Below are positions 15,112 through 23,099 of a stretch of DNA of 64,000 nucleotides, piece after piece. Below the pieces are notes generated by a model that was given only the letters and a program-made list of their open reading frames with translations, was not told the DNA's origin and ran no database searches. How positions within the stretch are numbered: position 1 is the first letter of the stretch; each line of letters starts with the position of its first letter. The DNA is from Cupriavidus necator N-1. Its GTDB lineage: Bacteria > Pseudomonadota > Gammaproteobacteria > Burkholderiales > Burkholderiaceae. The translations under genes were made by a program, and so were the position numbers. Location of the stretch: positions 62,001 to 126,000 of the forward strand of contig NC_015724.1 in assembly GCF_000219215.1 (NCBI RefSeq). The letters are read 5' to 3'.

Positions 15112-17646
15112 ATGAGACCAATGGCCAGTTCAGGGACACAGGGCGCTAGCGCCGGCAGACGGAGCGTATCGAAGGACCAGGACATCCGCGCGTGGTATCC
15201 CGCCGCGTGCCAGCGGGCGCAGCAAATGCTGCAGGCGCAGAACTGGGACCATGCCCGGCAATTGTTCGAGGCCATCGACGCCCGGCTGCCGCCGGCGCGC
15301 GCTTTCGAGCGCGCTGTCGTCCTCGAGCGGATCGGACAGTGCCTGCTCGCGGCGTCACGCTTCGACGCGGCGATGCCGAAGCTGCATGCCGCGCTCACGC
15401 TGGCGCAACGGCTCGCACCCGCGCGGGCCGTTGGCCGGCTTGTTTACTTGCTGCATGCCGCGCTCGGGGACGGGTTCCGCGCCTTGGGCGACGTTGAGCA
15501 GGCACGGCAGTCCTATGAAGCCGCGCTGGCCGCCGCGAGGAACGCGGGCGATGCGGGATTTGTGGCCCAGGCCTGGCATCGGCTCGGCAAGTTCGACGCA
15601 TCCCTGCAGCGTGACGCCGAGGCGAGCCTGTCGTATGCGCAGGCGGCAAGCGCGTTCCGTGCGCTCGGCGATCTCGCGCGGGCCGCGCAGGTCCTTGGTG
15701 AGAAAGGCGCATGCCTCGCGCGCGCCGCCAGGCCAGCCGAGGCGATCACATGCTATCGAGAGGCACTCGACCTCGACGCGCGGGCCGTCCCGTCGCGGCG
15801 CCAGCTGCAGCACACATGTGCGCTGGCGCGGCTTCTGGTCGGGTCGGCGCCGGCCGCGGATATCCGCGGCCTGGTGCAGCATGCCCTGGACGCTACCAGT
15901 GTTCTTGATCCGGATGCGCCCGAGATCTGGCATGCCTTTGGTGTCCTGGCAGACATGGCCGGCATACAGGCCGACGCCGCGAGCGACGCTGCGACGGCAT
16001 CCGCGCTGCGGGCGGAGTATCTGCTCTTCCAAGGACTGCACCTGCGCGTTCCACAACTGTTCGCCACGCTGGCCTCGCTGGGCGAGGGTAAGTCCTTCGG
16101 CGCCGCCGTTGTGCTCGGCCGGCTCGGGCACTCCCTGTGGCTGGCGCATCGGCTCGAGCAGTCGGTCCGTTTCCTTGAGCAGGCCCTAGCGACGCTTGCA
16201 CAGGCGCCGGAGGGCGCCAGCCGCATGGGGCTGGCGGCCATGTTGCAACGCGACCTGGGCGACGCGCTGCTGGCGCTCGATCGGCCGGCGGCAGCCTGCC
16301 ACGCTTACGAGGCCGGCCTGGCCGCATGCAAGGCGACGCAGGACGTCGCCGGCCAGTCGGCGTTGCGTGACCGGCTCGCCGACGCGGCACGGGGCGCCGG
16401 CGCGCCTGCAGCGACAGCAGAGGCCGCCGTGCCGGCGCCTGGTCCAATGCCTGAATCTGCCGGCTTCAGGCTGACCATGATCGATGAGACGGCGGTCTCC
16501 TATGTCTTCGATTCCGGCCTGCTGATAGACGGGGTGCCCGAAAGCCGGCAGGCCACCTGGACGCCAGCCGGCGGAGCAAGCGATGGCGCCCTATGCCCGA
16601 CGCTGGTTCCCTTTGCACGCAGCTGGGCCGACGGAGACAGCACCACGCGCTTCGCCCTGCGTTGCGAGGAGCCGGCATTTGAGCCACAGCCCGGCTGCGT
16701 GTTGATGCGCGCCACATGGCGCGAAGTCGCCGTGGCTGGTGCGGTCGCGGTGCTGGCTGGCCTGTTGCGCGCCATGGACGGCGAGCATACTGTCGCACAA
16801 CTGCTGAACCGGCTCCCCCCTCCCGACCGCTGCGTTGGGGATGCCCTGCTGCGCGCGCTGGCCGACGCCGGCGTGATCGACCTCTCGGGCAGGGCCGCAG
16901 GCCGGCTGCTGCATACCCTCACGAAAAAAGGTGTGCTTCCCGGCGGCGGCCTGGACCGCGACGCCGTCCTGCATCTGGCAACTGACGGTGGACATCGCGC
17001 CTATCCTGGCGCGCCAAGAACGACGCTCGGGCGATCCATCCCCGCAGAGCTCGAGGCCTTCCACGCCATCACGCGGGCCCGGCGTTCGCAGCGCGCCTAT
17101 ACCGGCCTGCCCGTTGCCCGCCAGCCGTTCGACGCGCTGCTCCAAATCGCTTGCGGCGCGACAGGCATCCTGACCGGAGCCTCGCGCGACGCCACGTTAC
17201 GCGCCTATCCGTCAAGCGGAGGGCTCTACGCGGTCGAAATCTATCCGGTCATACTCAATGTGGAAGGGCTTCCCGCAGCCATCTATCACCTCTGCCCGGA
17301 TGAGGGGGAACTGGAATGCGTGCGGCCACTGCTCCGCGAGCGCCTGATCGAAGCCATGTTGCCGGCGGAACGGGAAATGATCTCGGGCTGTGCCGCGCTG
17401 ATCTGCCTGACCGGGTACTTTCCCCGGCATGAATGCAAGTATGGCGAAGGGGGCTATCGCATGCTGGTCGCAGAGTCCGGCCATCTCTCGCAGAATCTGA
17501 TCCTCGCCGCCACCGCGCTGGGCCTGAGCGCGCGCCCGTTCGGGGGAGTCTTCGACCGGCTTGTCAACGAGGTTCTTGGGCTCGAACCGTCCAAAGAGCA
17601 ATTCCTGCTGGCGGTGGCATTGGGCCGCGTCACGCCGACGCCATAG
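15112..17646 (+). CDS. TPR-repeat protein fused to a SagB-type nitroreductase/dehydrogenase
   Basis: 844 residues. The start at 15112 is fixed by a near-perfect GGAGGT (15099-15104) seven bases upstream. Residues about 20-430 are helical TPR-like repeats (for example AGDAGFVAQAWHRLGKFDAS, LGDLARAAQVLGEKGACLAR). About 450-600 resembles the winged-helix/PqqD-like region that precedes the catalytic domain in SagB proteins. About 640-844 is the FMN nitroreductase-fold domain: RARRSQRAYTG, YPSSGGLYAVEIYP and a final ARPFGGVFDRLVNEVLG. SagB enzymes oxidise azolines to azoles in RiPPs with SagC/SagD and a precursor peptide; none of those is encoded here. Instead it pairs with an ABM protein. Function unknown; probably a cytosolic flavoprotein with a protein-binding TPR arm. 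Confidence 0.85.
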   Translation: MRPMASSGTQGASAGRRSVSKDQDIRAWYPAACQRAQQMLQAQNWDHARQLFEAIDARLPPARAFERAVVLERIGQCLLAASRFDAAMPKLHAALTLAQRLAPARAVGRLVYLLHAALGDGFRALGDVEQARQSYEAALAAARNAGDAGFVAQAWHRLGKFDASLQRDAEASLSYAQAASAFRALGDLARAAQVLGEKGACLARAARPAEAITCYREALDLDARAVPSRRQLQHTCALARLLVGSAPAADIRGLVQHALDATSVLDPDAPEIWHAFGVLADMAGIQADAASDAATASALRAEYLLFQGLHLRVPQLFATLASLGEGKSFGAAVVLGRLGHSLWLAHRLEQSVRFLEQALATLAQAPEGASRMGLAAMLQRDLGDALLALDRPAAACHAYEAGLAACKATQDVAGQSALRDRLADAARGAGAPAATAEAAVPAPGPMPESAGFRLTMIDETAVSYVFDSGLLIDGVPESRQATWTPAGGASDGALCPTLVPFARSWADGDSTTRFALRCEEPAFEPQPGCVLMRATWREVAVAGAVAVLAGLLRAMDGEHTVAQLLNRLPPPDRCVGDALLRALADAGVIDLSGRAAGRLLHTLTKKGVLPGGGLDRDAVLHLATDGGHRAYPGAPRTTLGRSIPAELEAFHAITRARRSQRAYTGLPVARQPFDALLQIACGATGILTGASRDATLRAYPSSGGLYAVEIYPVILNVEGLPAAIYHLCPDEGELECVRPLLRERLIEAMLPAEREMISGCAALICLTGYFPRHECKYGEGGYRMLVAESGHLSQNLILAATALGLSARPFGGVFDRLVNEVLGLEPSKEQFLLAVALGRVTPTP

Positions 17647-17749
17647 TCCTTACTGCGCTACAACCAAATGCATCGTCGGCCATGGAGAAAACGCATTTCG
17701 ACGAATTTGTCTCCCACTCTCTTGGAGAACTGTGGCGCTGCGCGTGCAG

Positions 17750-17825
17750 GATCAAGGCATGTCAGCCGTGCTGCGAGCGCCTCGGAGGCGAGATAAGAAT
17801 TGATACCCTGCTGACTTCATTGTGA
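17750..17825 (+). pseudogene. possible OsmC-family C-terminal fragment
   Basis: The frame ends KACQPCCERLGGEIRIDTLL followed by TSL and a stop. It resembles the end of the intact OsmC protein at 19829 (ACPMHKLLTGEVRIDTLL). Nothing upstream in this frame looks like OsmC, so it is at most a 3' remnant left between the SagB gene and the IS remnant. Confidence 0.4.
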
Positions 17826-17844
17826 AGCAAAGCAAATTGGACCC

Positions 17845-17901
17845 ATGATCGACCTTGATCAAATCGACCTGAAGATCCTTGGCGTGAAGTGTAGTAAAAC
17901 T
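17845..17901 (+). pseudogene. Lrp/AsnC regulator N-terminus cut by an IS end
   Basis: ATG at 17845 gives MIDLDQIDLKILG, the typical first helix of Lrp/AsnC regulators. The match stops where the ISL3-type terminal sequence begins at 17902. Only about 14 codons are recognisable, so this may be an IS insertion point in an AsnC gene whose remainder has been lost. Confidence 0.45.
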
Positions 17902-18408
17902 GGGTCTTCCGCAATTTGTGTGACGGCCGCGTCGTGGGCTTGATTTCGGTGCGAACGCCGGCTGCCCCCGTCGTACGTTTGCCGAGAACATCCACGCCTT
18001 GGCCGGTCGGCACCAACGTCGTACGCAATCGCAGGCTCGGGCGTTGCACGCGCTGGGCCACGCCCCTCGGTGGTGAGGCGGCGGCCCTTGGGCTTGCGCA
18101 CCAGTGCCGACACCGCGCTGCGGGAGTTGCGAAGAGCTCCTGGGCGCAAGCGCAAACCACGACCGCGGGTCGTCGGCATCGATGACTGGGCGATCGCGCG
18201 CGGTCACCAGTACGGAACGATCATCGTTGACTTGGAGTGACGTGAGCCGATCGCAGTGTTTGCCGGCAGGGAAGCAACTGCGGTGACCGCGTGGATGCGT
18301 GCGCGCCCATCGATCGAGATCGTCGCTAGGGATCGGGCCGGGGCCTACTCCGAGGCGGTCGACATTGCGCTGCCGGCAGCCAAGAGAGTCTCCGATCGCT
18401 GGCTGTGA
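17902..18408 (+). mobile_element. ISL3-type insertion sequence remnant with broken transposase
   Basis: The left end begins GGGTCTTCCGCAATTTGTG, an ISL3-type terminal sequence repeated at 59442. Inside, transposase pieces occur in shifting frames: a zinc-ribbon-like FHCR region near the left end, LGLRTSADTALRELRRAPGR, then RVVGIDDWAIARGHQYGTII with the DD part of the catalytic motif. An in-frame TGA falls at 18238-18240, after which REPIAVFAGREATAV and EIVARDRAGAYSEAV continue to a stop at 18406-18408. The C-terminal half and the right inverted repeat are missing. The element is dead. Confidence 0.8.
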
Positions 18409-18439
18409 CCGCCGGTCAGTCATCACAAAACGCGACGGC

Positions 18440-18547
18440 ATGCTCACCATTGATTGCTTTACGGCTCTCCTCGTCTCTTTCATGCTCATGCGGTTGCCGC
18501 CCGGTGCCTATGCAGCGAATGCAACAGGTAGCGGCATGCCACTTTAA
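18440..18547 (+). CDS. possible 35-residue signal-peptide-like ORF
   Basis: MLTIDCFTALLVSFMLMRLP then PGAYAANATGSGMPL and a stop. It looks like a cleavable signal peptide (cut after GAYA) with only about ten mature residues, so it is either a leader peptide or the stump of an exported protein truncated by rearrangement. It ends 11 bases before the Bug gene start. No clear ribosome binding site. Confidence 0.25.
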   Translation: MLTIDCFTALLVSFMLMRLPPGAYAANATGSGMPL

Positions 18548-18558
18548 GGAGACAAGAA

Positions 18559-19545
18559 TTGAAAGGCATTAAAGAGACGACATTCCGCCTTCTGTGTGCA
18601 GGAGGCCTCGCGCCCGCGCTACTGATAAGCAGCGCAGTGTGGGCAAGCGGGTATCCGGTGAAGCCGGTTACACTAATCGTTCCACAAGCGCCAGGTGGCG
18701 CCAACGATGCTGTGGCGAGAATTGTGGCGCAACGACTCGGTGCGGTTCTGGGCCAACCCATTGTCGTCGACAACCGCCCGGGCGCCGGTGGGAACATAGG
18801 CATCCAGGTTGCCGCGAAGGCACCGCACGACGGCTATACGCTACTGCTGACAGTCGGCAGTTCGTTCACCATCAACCCGTCGCTATACCGGAAGATTCCG
18901 TTTGATCCTGTCAAGGACTTCGAGCCGATTACGCTTATGGCGACGGCACCCTACCTGCTGGTCACGAACCCGGCGATTCAGGCCAGGTCGGTCCAGGATC
19001 TGATTGGTCTGGCCAGATCCAAACCAGGAAAACTGGACTATGCCTCCGCGGGCAATGGCACGCTGAATCATTTGCTCGGGGAAATGCTGAAGGCAAAGGC
19101 TGGCATCGATATTACTCACGTTCCGTACAAGAGCGCTGCTGCAGCGGCCACTGACGTGGTTGCCGGCCAAGTTCCCATAACGTTCGGTAGCTTGCCGGGT
19201 GTGATGCCGTTCGTGAAAACAGGGCAACTCCGTGTACTTGGTGTGGCAACAGAGAAGCGGTCCAGACTGATTCCCGAGGTTCCAACGATTGGGGAGGCGA
19301 TTCCTGGGTACAGCGCCATCTCCTGGTATGGGTTGCTTGCGCCAGCCGGTACGCCAAAGGAGATTCTTGCCCAGCTTCATGCGGACGCCACCAAGGTTCT
19401 GAACAGTAAGGATGTGCAGGACAAGTTGGCCGCCCAAGGAGCGGAGGCAGCGTCCAATACGCCAGAGCAGTTCCGCGCTTTAATTAAGGAAGATCTGGTG
19501 AAATGGGCGAAAGTCGTCAAGGACTCGGGAGCACAGGTGGATTGA
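18559..19545 (+). CDS. Bug/TctC-family periplasmic substrate-binding protein, orphan
   Basis: 328 residues starting at TTG 18559, with AAGGAGAC 7-8 bases upstream. Signal peptide to about residue 29 (SSAVWASG), then YPVKPVTLIVPQAPGGANDA and RPGAGGNIGIQVAAKAPHDG, the hallmark Bug sequence, and a C-terminal KEDLVKWAKVVKDSGAQVD. Bug proteins bind small carboxylates (citrate, phthalate, glutarate and others) in the periplasm. No TctA/TctB membrane genes are nearby, which is common for Bug genes. The gene seems less GC-rich than its neighbours and lies just after an IS remnant, suggesting separate acquisition. Confidence 0.92.
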   Translation: MKGIKETTFRLLCAGGLAPALLISSAVWASGYPVKPVTLIVPQAPGGANDAVARIVAQRLGAVLGQPIVVDNRPGAGGNIGIQVAAKAPHDGYTLLLTVGSSFTINPSLYRKIPFDPVKDFEPITLMATAPYLLVTNPAIQARSVQDLIGLARSKPGKLDYASAGNGTLNHLLGEMLKAKAGIDITHVPYKSAAAAATDVVAGQVPITFGSLPGVMPFVKTGQLRVLGVATEKRSRLIPEVPTIGEAIPGYSAISWYGLLAPAGTPKEILAQLHADATKVLNSKDVQDKLAAQGAEAASNTPEQFRALIKEDLVKWAKVVKDSGAQVD

Positions 19546-19585
19546 GCTGGGGAGGGGCCTGCATTTGCCTCCGTGCTCTCCGTTT

Positions 19586-19612
19586 GCGCCCGTTGATCGG
19601 GCGTCTTTTTTT
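19586..19612 (+). terminator. rho-independent terminator after the Bug gene
   Basis: CGCCCG (19587-19592) pairs with CGGGCG (19598-19603) across TTGAT, followed by TCTTTTTTT. The rest of 19613-19828 holds nothing recognisable before the OsmC gene. Confidence 0.85.
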
Positions 19613-19828
19613 ACCGTTACCGGTTGGCGCTGGGCTGGCTTGATCTTCATGCCCGGTGCGTTGATTGTTTCGCCTGCTCGAACAGCCTTTTCGCCAGTGG
19701 TTGGCTGTCTGGGAGGGCCGTGCGCTGCTAGGCTTGTGACTCTGTCCCGGCAAACGCCCGCCAGCATGCCTGTCTTTCCGCGGGCGGATGTCGGGCGAGC
19801 CCGCTGACTAAGACCTGAAGAATCCAGT

Positions 19829-20242
19829 ATGACTGCCAGAGTCACTATCAACGCCAACACCACGTCCACGCCCTACACAGTCACAATTTCAGACGGCCAG
19901 GGCCATCAGTGGCTGGCTGACGAGCCAGCCGAAGTCGGCGGCGCGGATGCCGGTCCTTCGCCAGGCCACCTGACGCTCTCCAGCCTGGGTGCCTGCACGC
20001 TCATTACCCTGCAGATGTTTGCGGCCCGCAAGGAGTGGCCGCTCATGGGTGTCGCCGTGGAGCTCGAGCTCAATCCGGATGGCAAGCCCGCCGCGGGAGG
20101 GACTGTCATCCGACGGAACATCTCCCTGACCGGGGCGCTGAACGCGGAGCAGCAAGAGCGGCTGCTCCAGGTTGCCGATGCGTGTCCGATGCACAAGCTG
20201 CTGACCGGCGAGGTCCGGATCGATACACTTCTGGTTCCGTAG
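19829..20242 (+). CDS. OsmC/Ohr-family protein
   Basis: 137 residues. The two redox cysteines of the family are in LSSLGACTLITLQMFAARKE and ADACPMHKLLTGEVRIDTLL. The fold is the OsmC-like thiol peroxidase that reduces organic hydroperoxides; several subfamilies have unknown function. Its TAG stop overlaps the GTG start of the MlaA gene (TAGTG), so the two are translationally coupled. This pairing suggests an envelope lipid or peroxide-stress context. Confidence 0.9.
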   Translation: MTARVTINANTTSTPYTVTISDGQGHQWLADEPAEVGGADAGPSPGHLTLSSLGACTLITLQMFAARKEWPLMGVAVELELNPDGKPAAGGTVIRRNISLTGALNAEQQERLLQVADACPMHKLLTGEVRIDTLLVP

Positions 20243-21084
20243 TGCAGACAACCCGACTGCTGACGGCCGCCGCAGCCGCTGCCCTGCTTGCCGGCTGTGC
20301 CACCGGCCCCACCGCCAATCCGAGGGATCCGCTTGAGCCGTTCAACCGCGAAGTCTCGCGCATTAACGAGGACTTCGACAAGGGCGTGCTGCGCCCGGTT
20401 GCCCAGCTCTATGCCGACTACATCCCGACGCCCGCACAGCGCGCGGTGGAGAATTTCTTCTCCAATGTCAGCGATGTCTATTCCGCGGGGAACAACCTGC
20501 TGCAGGGCAAGCCCAGCCGGGCCGCCGAAGACACCATGCGCGTGGCGGTCAACAGCGTGCTCGGCCTCGGCGGCCTGATCGACATCGCCACGCCTGCCGG
20601 CCTGCCCAAGTACAAGGAAGACTTCGGCCAAACGCTGGGCCTGTGGGGGGTGCCTGCCGGTCCGTACCTGGTGCTTCCGCTGTTCGGGCCGAGTACCGTG
20701 CGCGACACCGGCGGCATGCTGGTCGATCGCCAGTTCGATCCGTCGGCCTATATCTATCCGGTCTCGCTGCGCAATTCGCTGGTGGGTGTTCGCATCGTCG
20801 CCGGCCGCGCCCAGTTGCTCGGCGCGACCAGCCTGATCGAACAGGCGGCGCTGGACAAGTACGCCTTCATGCGCGATGCCTACCTGCAGCGGCGCGAGTA
20901 CCAGATCTACGACGGCAACCCGCCGAGCAGGCAGGACGAAGCGGAAGCGGAAGCCGCCCCGGCTGCAGCGCCGGCCGAAAGCGGCAAGCCTGCGGAGGAA
21001 ACGCCAGCCGAAGTCAAACAGGGGAGTCCCAGCCTGCCCGTACCGACCACGATCGTGCCTCCGGCCATCCGGTTTGGCCGCTGA
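20242..21084 (+). CDS. mlaA: MlaA (VacJ) outer-membrane lipoprotein
   Basis: 280 residues starting with GTG 20242, overlapping the OsmC stop by one base. Signal peptide with lipobox LLAGCATG. The MlaA core is complete: NPRDPLEPFNREVSRINEDF, YIPTPAQRAVENFFSNVSDV, AGLPKYKEDFGQTLG, GPYLVLPLFGPSTVRDTGG. MlaA extracts misplaced phospholipids from the outer leaflet and hands them to MlaC. Here it stands outside an mla operon, next to OsmC. After residue about 235 there is a low-complexity Ala/Glu/Pro tail (EAEAEAAPAAAPAESGKPAE). It may be a second copy besides a housekeeping mlaA elsewhere. Confidence 0.95.
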   Translation: MQTTRLLTAAAAAALLAGCATGPTANPRDPLEPFNREVSRINEDFDKGVLRPVAQLYADYIPTPAQRAVENFFSNVSDVYSAGNNLLQGKPSRAAEDTMRVAVNSVLGLGGLIDIATPAGLPKYKEDFGQTLGLWGVPAGPYLVLPLFGPSTVRDTGGMLVDRQFDPSAYIYPVSLRNSLVGVRIVAGRAQLLGATSLIEQAALDKYAFMRDAYLQRREYQIYDGNPPSRQDEAEAEAAPAAAPAESGKPAEETPAEVKQGSPSLPVPTTIVPPAIRFGR

Positions 21085-21138
21085 AGCGCCAGCCTGATGC
21101 GATGCAGTTTGCAATGGCGGAGTTCGCTGGCTGCTGTG

Positions 21139-22071
21139 CTATTCAATTTCCACGACATCGACAACTTGATGCTGATTCCCATAGCGAACTTCCTGGCGCA
21201 TGACGAATCGCCGGGCCGGACAATACCAGTCGATCATGTCGAGCACCGTCGGCTCCAGTTCGATATCCGTATCGACCAGCCGAAATCTGCCGGGATCGAC
21301 GAACTTGGTATATCGGATCGGCCAGCAGAGCAGCGTGCCGGTGGCAATCTTCAGACGCTGGAGCGGACCCACCGTCCGCTCTGACAAGGTCAGGCGCACA
21401 TTTGAACCAACGAAATCAGAGACCTTGGTGCCGGTGTGGCGATCCACAATGCGAAAGTCGTAGCGGGACAGAAACGTTTCCGCGGGAAGTACCTGGCCCT
21501 CGACCAGCGCCGGCGGGTACAGCAGCAGTCCGTTTGAGTTGGTACTCATTTCCCCAACCAGCTCAGTGTACTGGCCGTGGGCCTGAACGCGTGCATTCAG
21601 ACTGCGCACGACCGGCTGTCCCGAGCGTTCGTCAATCACGAGGCGGTGACGCTGCACTGTCTCGACGGGTGGCCCCATCAAGCGCCGGAGGGCGGACTTG
21701 GAGTAGATATCCAGATCGAGCGAGCAAAGGTCGCGCTCAAGGTCGTTGACGTTGCGGAAGAAGGCAAGCGTTGTCATCGGCGTCAATCCGTCCGCTTCAA
21801 AGCGGATTCGGCCGCCGTCATGAATATAGGGCGCGTCGCATATCTGTCCGGCGTACGCTCGGTGTGACGCGGTCCCGAGTAGACCGCCTACGGCGAGCCA
21901 GGCTGCGGCAAGGGATTGCCAAAGTGGCTTGCACGGGCGTCTCGAGGGATGCAGCTGGTGTCGGAGCTCCGCTCGAACCAGGACTTCATCCGGGCGTGGA
22001 TCGTCGAGTTCCAGTTCGCGACAAGCAAAGGGGCCGGATTTCCGCCCGGCAACAGCCGCTCGTTTCTTCAT
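21139..22071 (-). CDS. unknown exported protein, copy A, with alcohol-dehydrogenase-like N-terminus
   Basis: 310 residues from ATG 22071; the frame is open to 22131. Residues about 1-34 (RAAVAGRKSGPFACRELELD, then RPDEVLVRA) match the N-terminus of zinc alcohol dehydrogenases and look like a fused remnant. Residues about 50-75 form a signal-type segment (SLAAAWLAVGGLLG then ASHRAYA). The mature part (about 230 residues) is strand-rich, with TKFVDPGRFRLVDTDIELEP and MIDWYCPARRFVMRQEVRYG. It is homologous to the protein at 58048-59004, which shares the LMGPPV, IDWYCP/TDWYCP and VMRQ motifs. No known family recognised. Divergent from the PYTDG-repeat gene at 22385. No obvious internal start allows translation without the ADH-like segment. 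Confidence 0.65.
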   Translation of the reverse strand: MKKRAAVAGRKSGPFACRELELDDPRPDEVLVRAELRHQLHPSRRPCKPLWQSLAAAWLAVGGLLGTASHRAYAGQICDAPYIHDGGRIRFEADGLTPMTTLAFFRNVNDLERDLCSLDLDIYSKSALRRLMGPPVETVQRHRLVIDERSGQPVVRSLNARVQAHGQYTELVGEMSTNSNGLLLYPPALVEGQVLPAETFLSRYDFRIVDRHTGTKVSDFVGSNVRLTLSERTVGPLQRLKIATGTLLCWPIRYTKFVDPGRFRLVDTDIELEPTVLDMIDWYCPARRFVMRQEVRYGNQHQVVDVVEIE

Positions 22072-22384
22072 TACGTTTCTTGCAGCGTTTGAGTGAGAGT
22101 TCAAGTGTAGGCGGCGTGGAGTCATCGTCAATGGCTGTGCGTGTCACGTGCCCGGTCTGGAGTGCCAGCATTGTTGAGCCTCGATGCGAAGAGCCTTGTT
22201 CGTTTTTGTGAAACATGGAGTTCTTGGTATCCGGGCTACTTCATTGGGAACGTTTCCTCTACACTCGGCGCGAGCACCAACGTCATCCAGTGGGTGGCAG
22301 GCATAAAGGCTCGCGCAGATCTCATGCCGGCTGCCGGCATCTGCAAATTCCTGTGACGCGATGCGTCTCGATTTCACGAGGACC

Positions 22385-22747
22385 ATGATGTTGAAAAAAG
22401 TACTGAAGACAGTCCTGGTAGCTACGGTTGCCACTGCCGGTGCAGTTTCGCCAGCCTTCGCCCAGTCGAACAAGTCGGACAGCAACAGCGTTCATACCAA
22501 TGGCGGTCGCTCAGGCGCAGCAGATCCCTACACCGACGGTGCCAAGGTCGGCAAGGCGGATCCATACACCGACGGCACAAAGTCAGGCAAGTTCGATCCC
22601 TATACAGATGGCGCCAGGAAATCGACAAAAAGCAACCTGAAGCCGAGTGAAAGCGCAGCCAAGGTTGGCGATCCGCGTAGTCCGTATACCGACGGCGCCA
22701 AGAGTGGAAAGGCGGATCCGTTCACGGATGGAGCGAAGAAGCGGTGA
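22385..22747 (+). CDS. small exported protein with PYTDGA repeats
   Basis: 120 residues. Start at ATG 22385 or 22388, after GAGGA; a longer frame from 22361 is less likely. Signal peptide MMLKKVLKTVLVATVATAGA then VSPAFA. The mature 95 residues are hydrophilic and built on a 12-residue repeat: DPYTDGAKVGKA, DPYTDGTKSGKF, DPYTDGARK, then after a spacer SPYTDGAKSGKA and DPFTDGAKKR. Such repeats suggest a disordered, cation- or ligand-binding periplasmic protein. No function known. A decayed relative lies at 57655-57905 beside a paralogue of the neighbouring exported protein, so the two genes form a recurring pair. Confidence 0.8.
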   Translation: MMLKKVLKTVLVATVATAGAVSPAFAQSNKSDSNSVHTNGGRSGAADPYTDGAKVGKADPYTDGTKSGKFDPYTDGARKSTKSNLKPSESAAKVGDPRSPYTDGAKSGKADPFTDGAKKR

Positions 22748-22823
22748 GGGTTGACCACGAAAGTTGCGCGGGGCTTCCGCAGGCATTCTGACAAGGCGGC
22801 GTCTGCGGTCTGTCGGATAGAGA

Positions 22824-22853
22824 GCCCGGTACTCGTCGAGTCCCGGGCCTTTT
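22824..22853 (+). terminator. rho-independent terminator after the PYTDGA gene
   Basis: GCCCGG (22824-22829) and CCGGGC close a long stem that includes ACTCG/CGAGT, followed by CTTTTG. It ends the PYTDGA transcript. Confidence 0.75.
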
Positions 22854-23099
22854 GCCGTTCAGGGGTGGTGTGACCCGTAGTCAACCAGCGTCGGTTCTCG
22901 TTGATGTCTGAAGCGGCCGGCCGTAATAAGTGGGGCTTCAGCTGCGCCGCAAGACGGACCCAACCGGGCAAGGAGACAACGGCCCATGACTGCGACCCGC
23001 ATTGAGCTGCTCACCGCGCATCCGCGACGCCAACGCTCTGTCATGCTGGATATTGAACGAAGCCGTACCCCTTCATCTCCATGAAACGAGGCGTAAAAA

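Noticed and set aside
14719..17646. RiPP (azole peptide) gene cluster around the SagB-type gene
   Set aside because: No YcaO, SagC-like, transporter or precursor peptide gene is visible nearby; the neighbour is an ABM protein.
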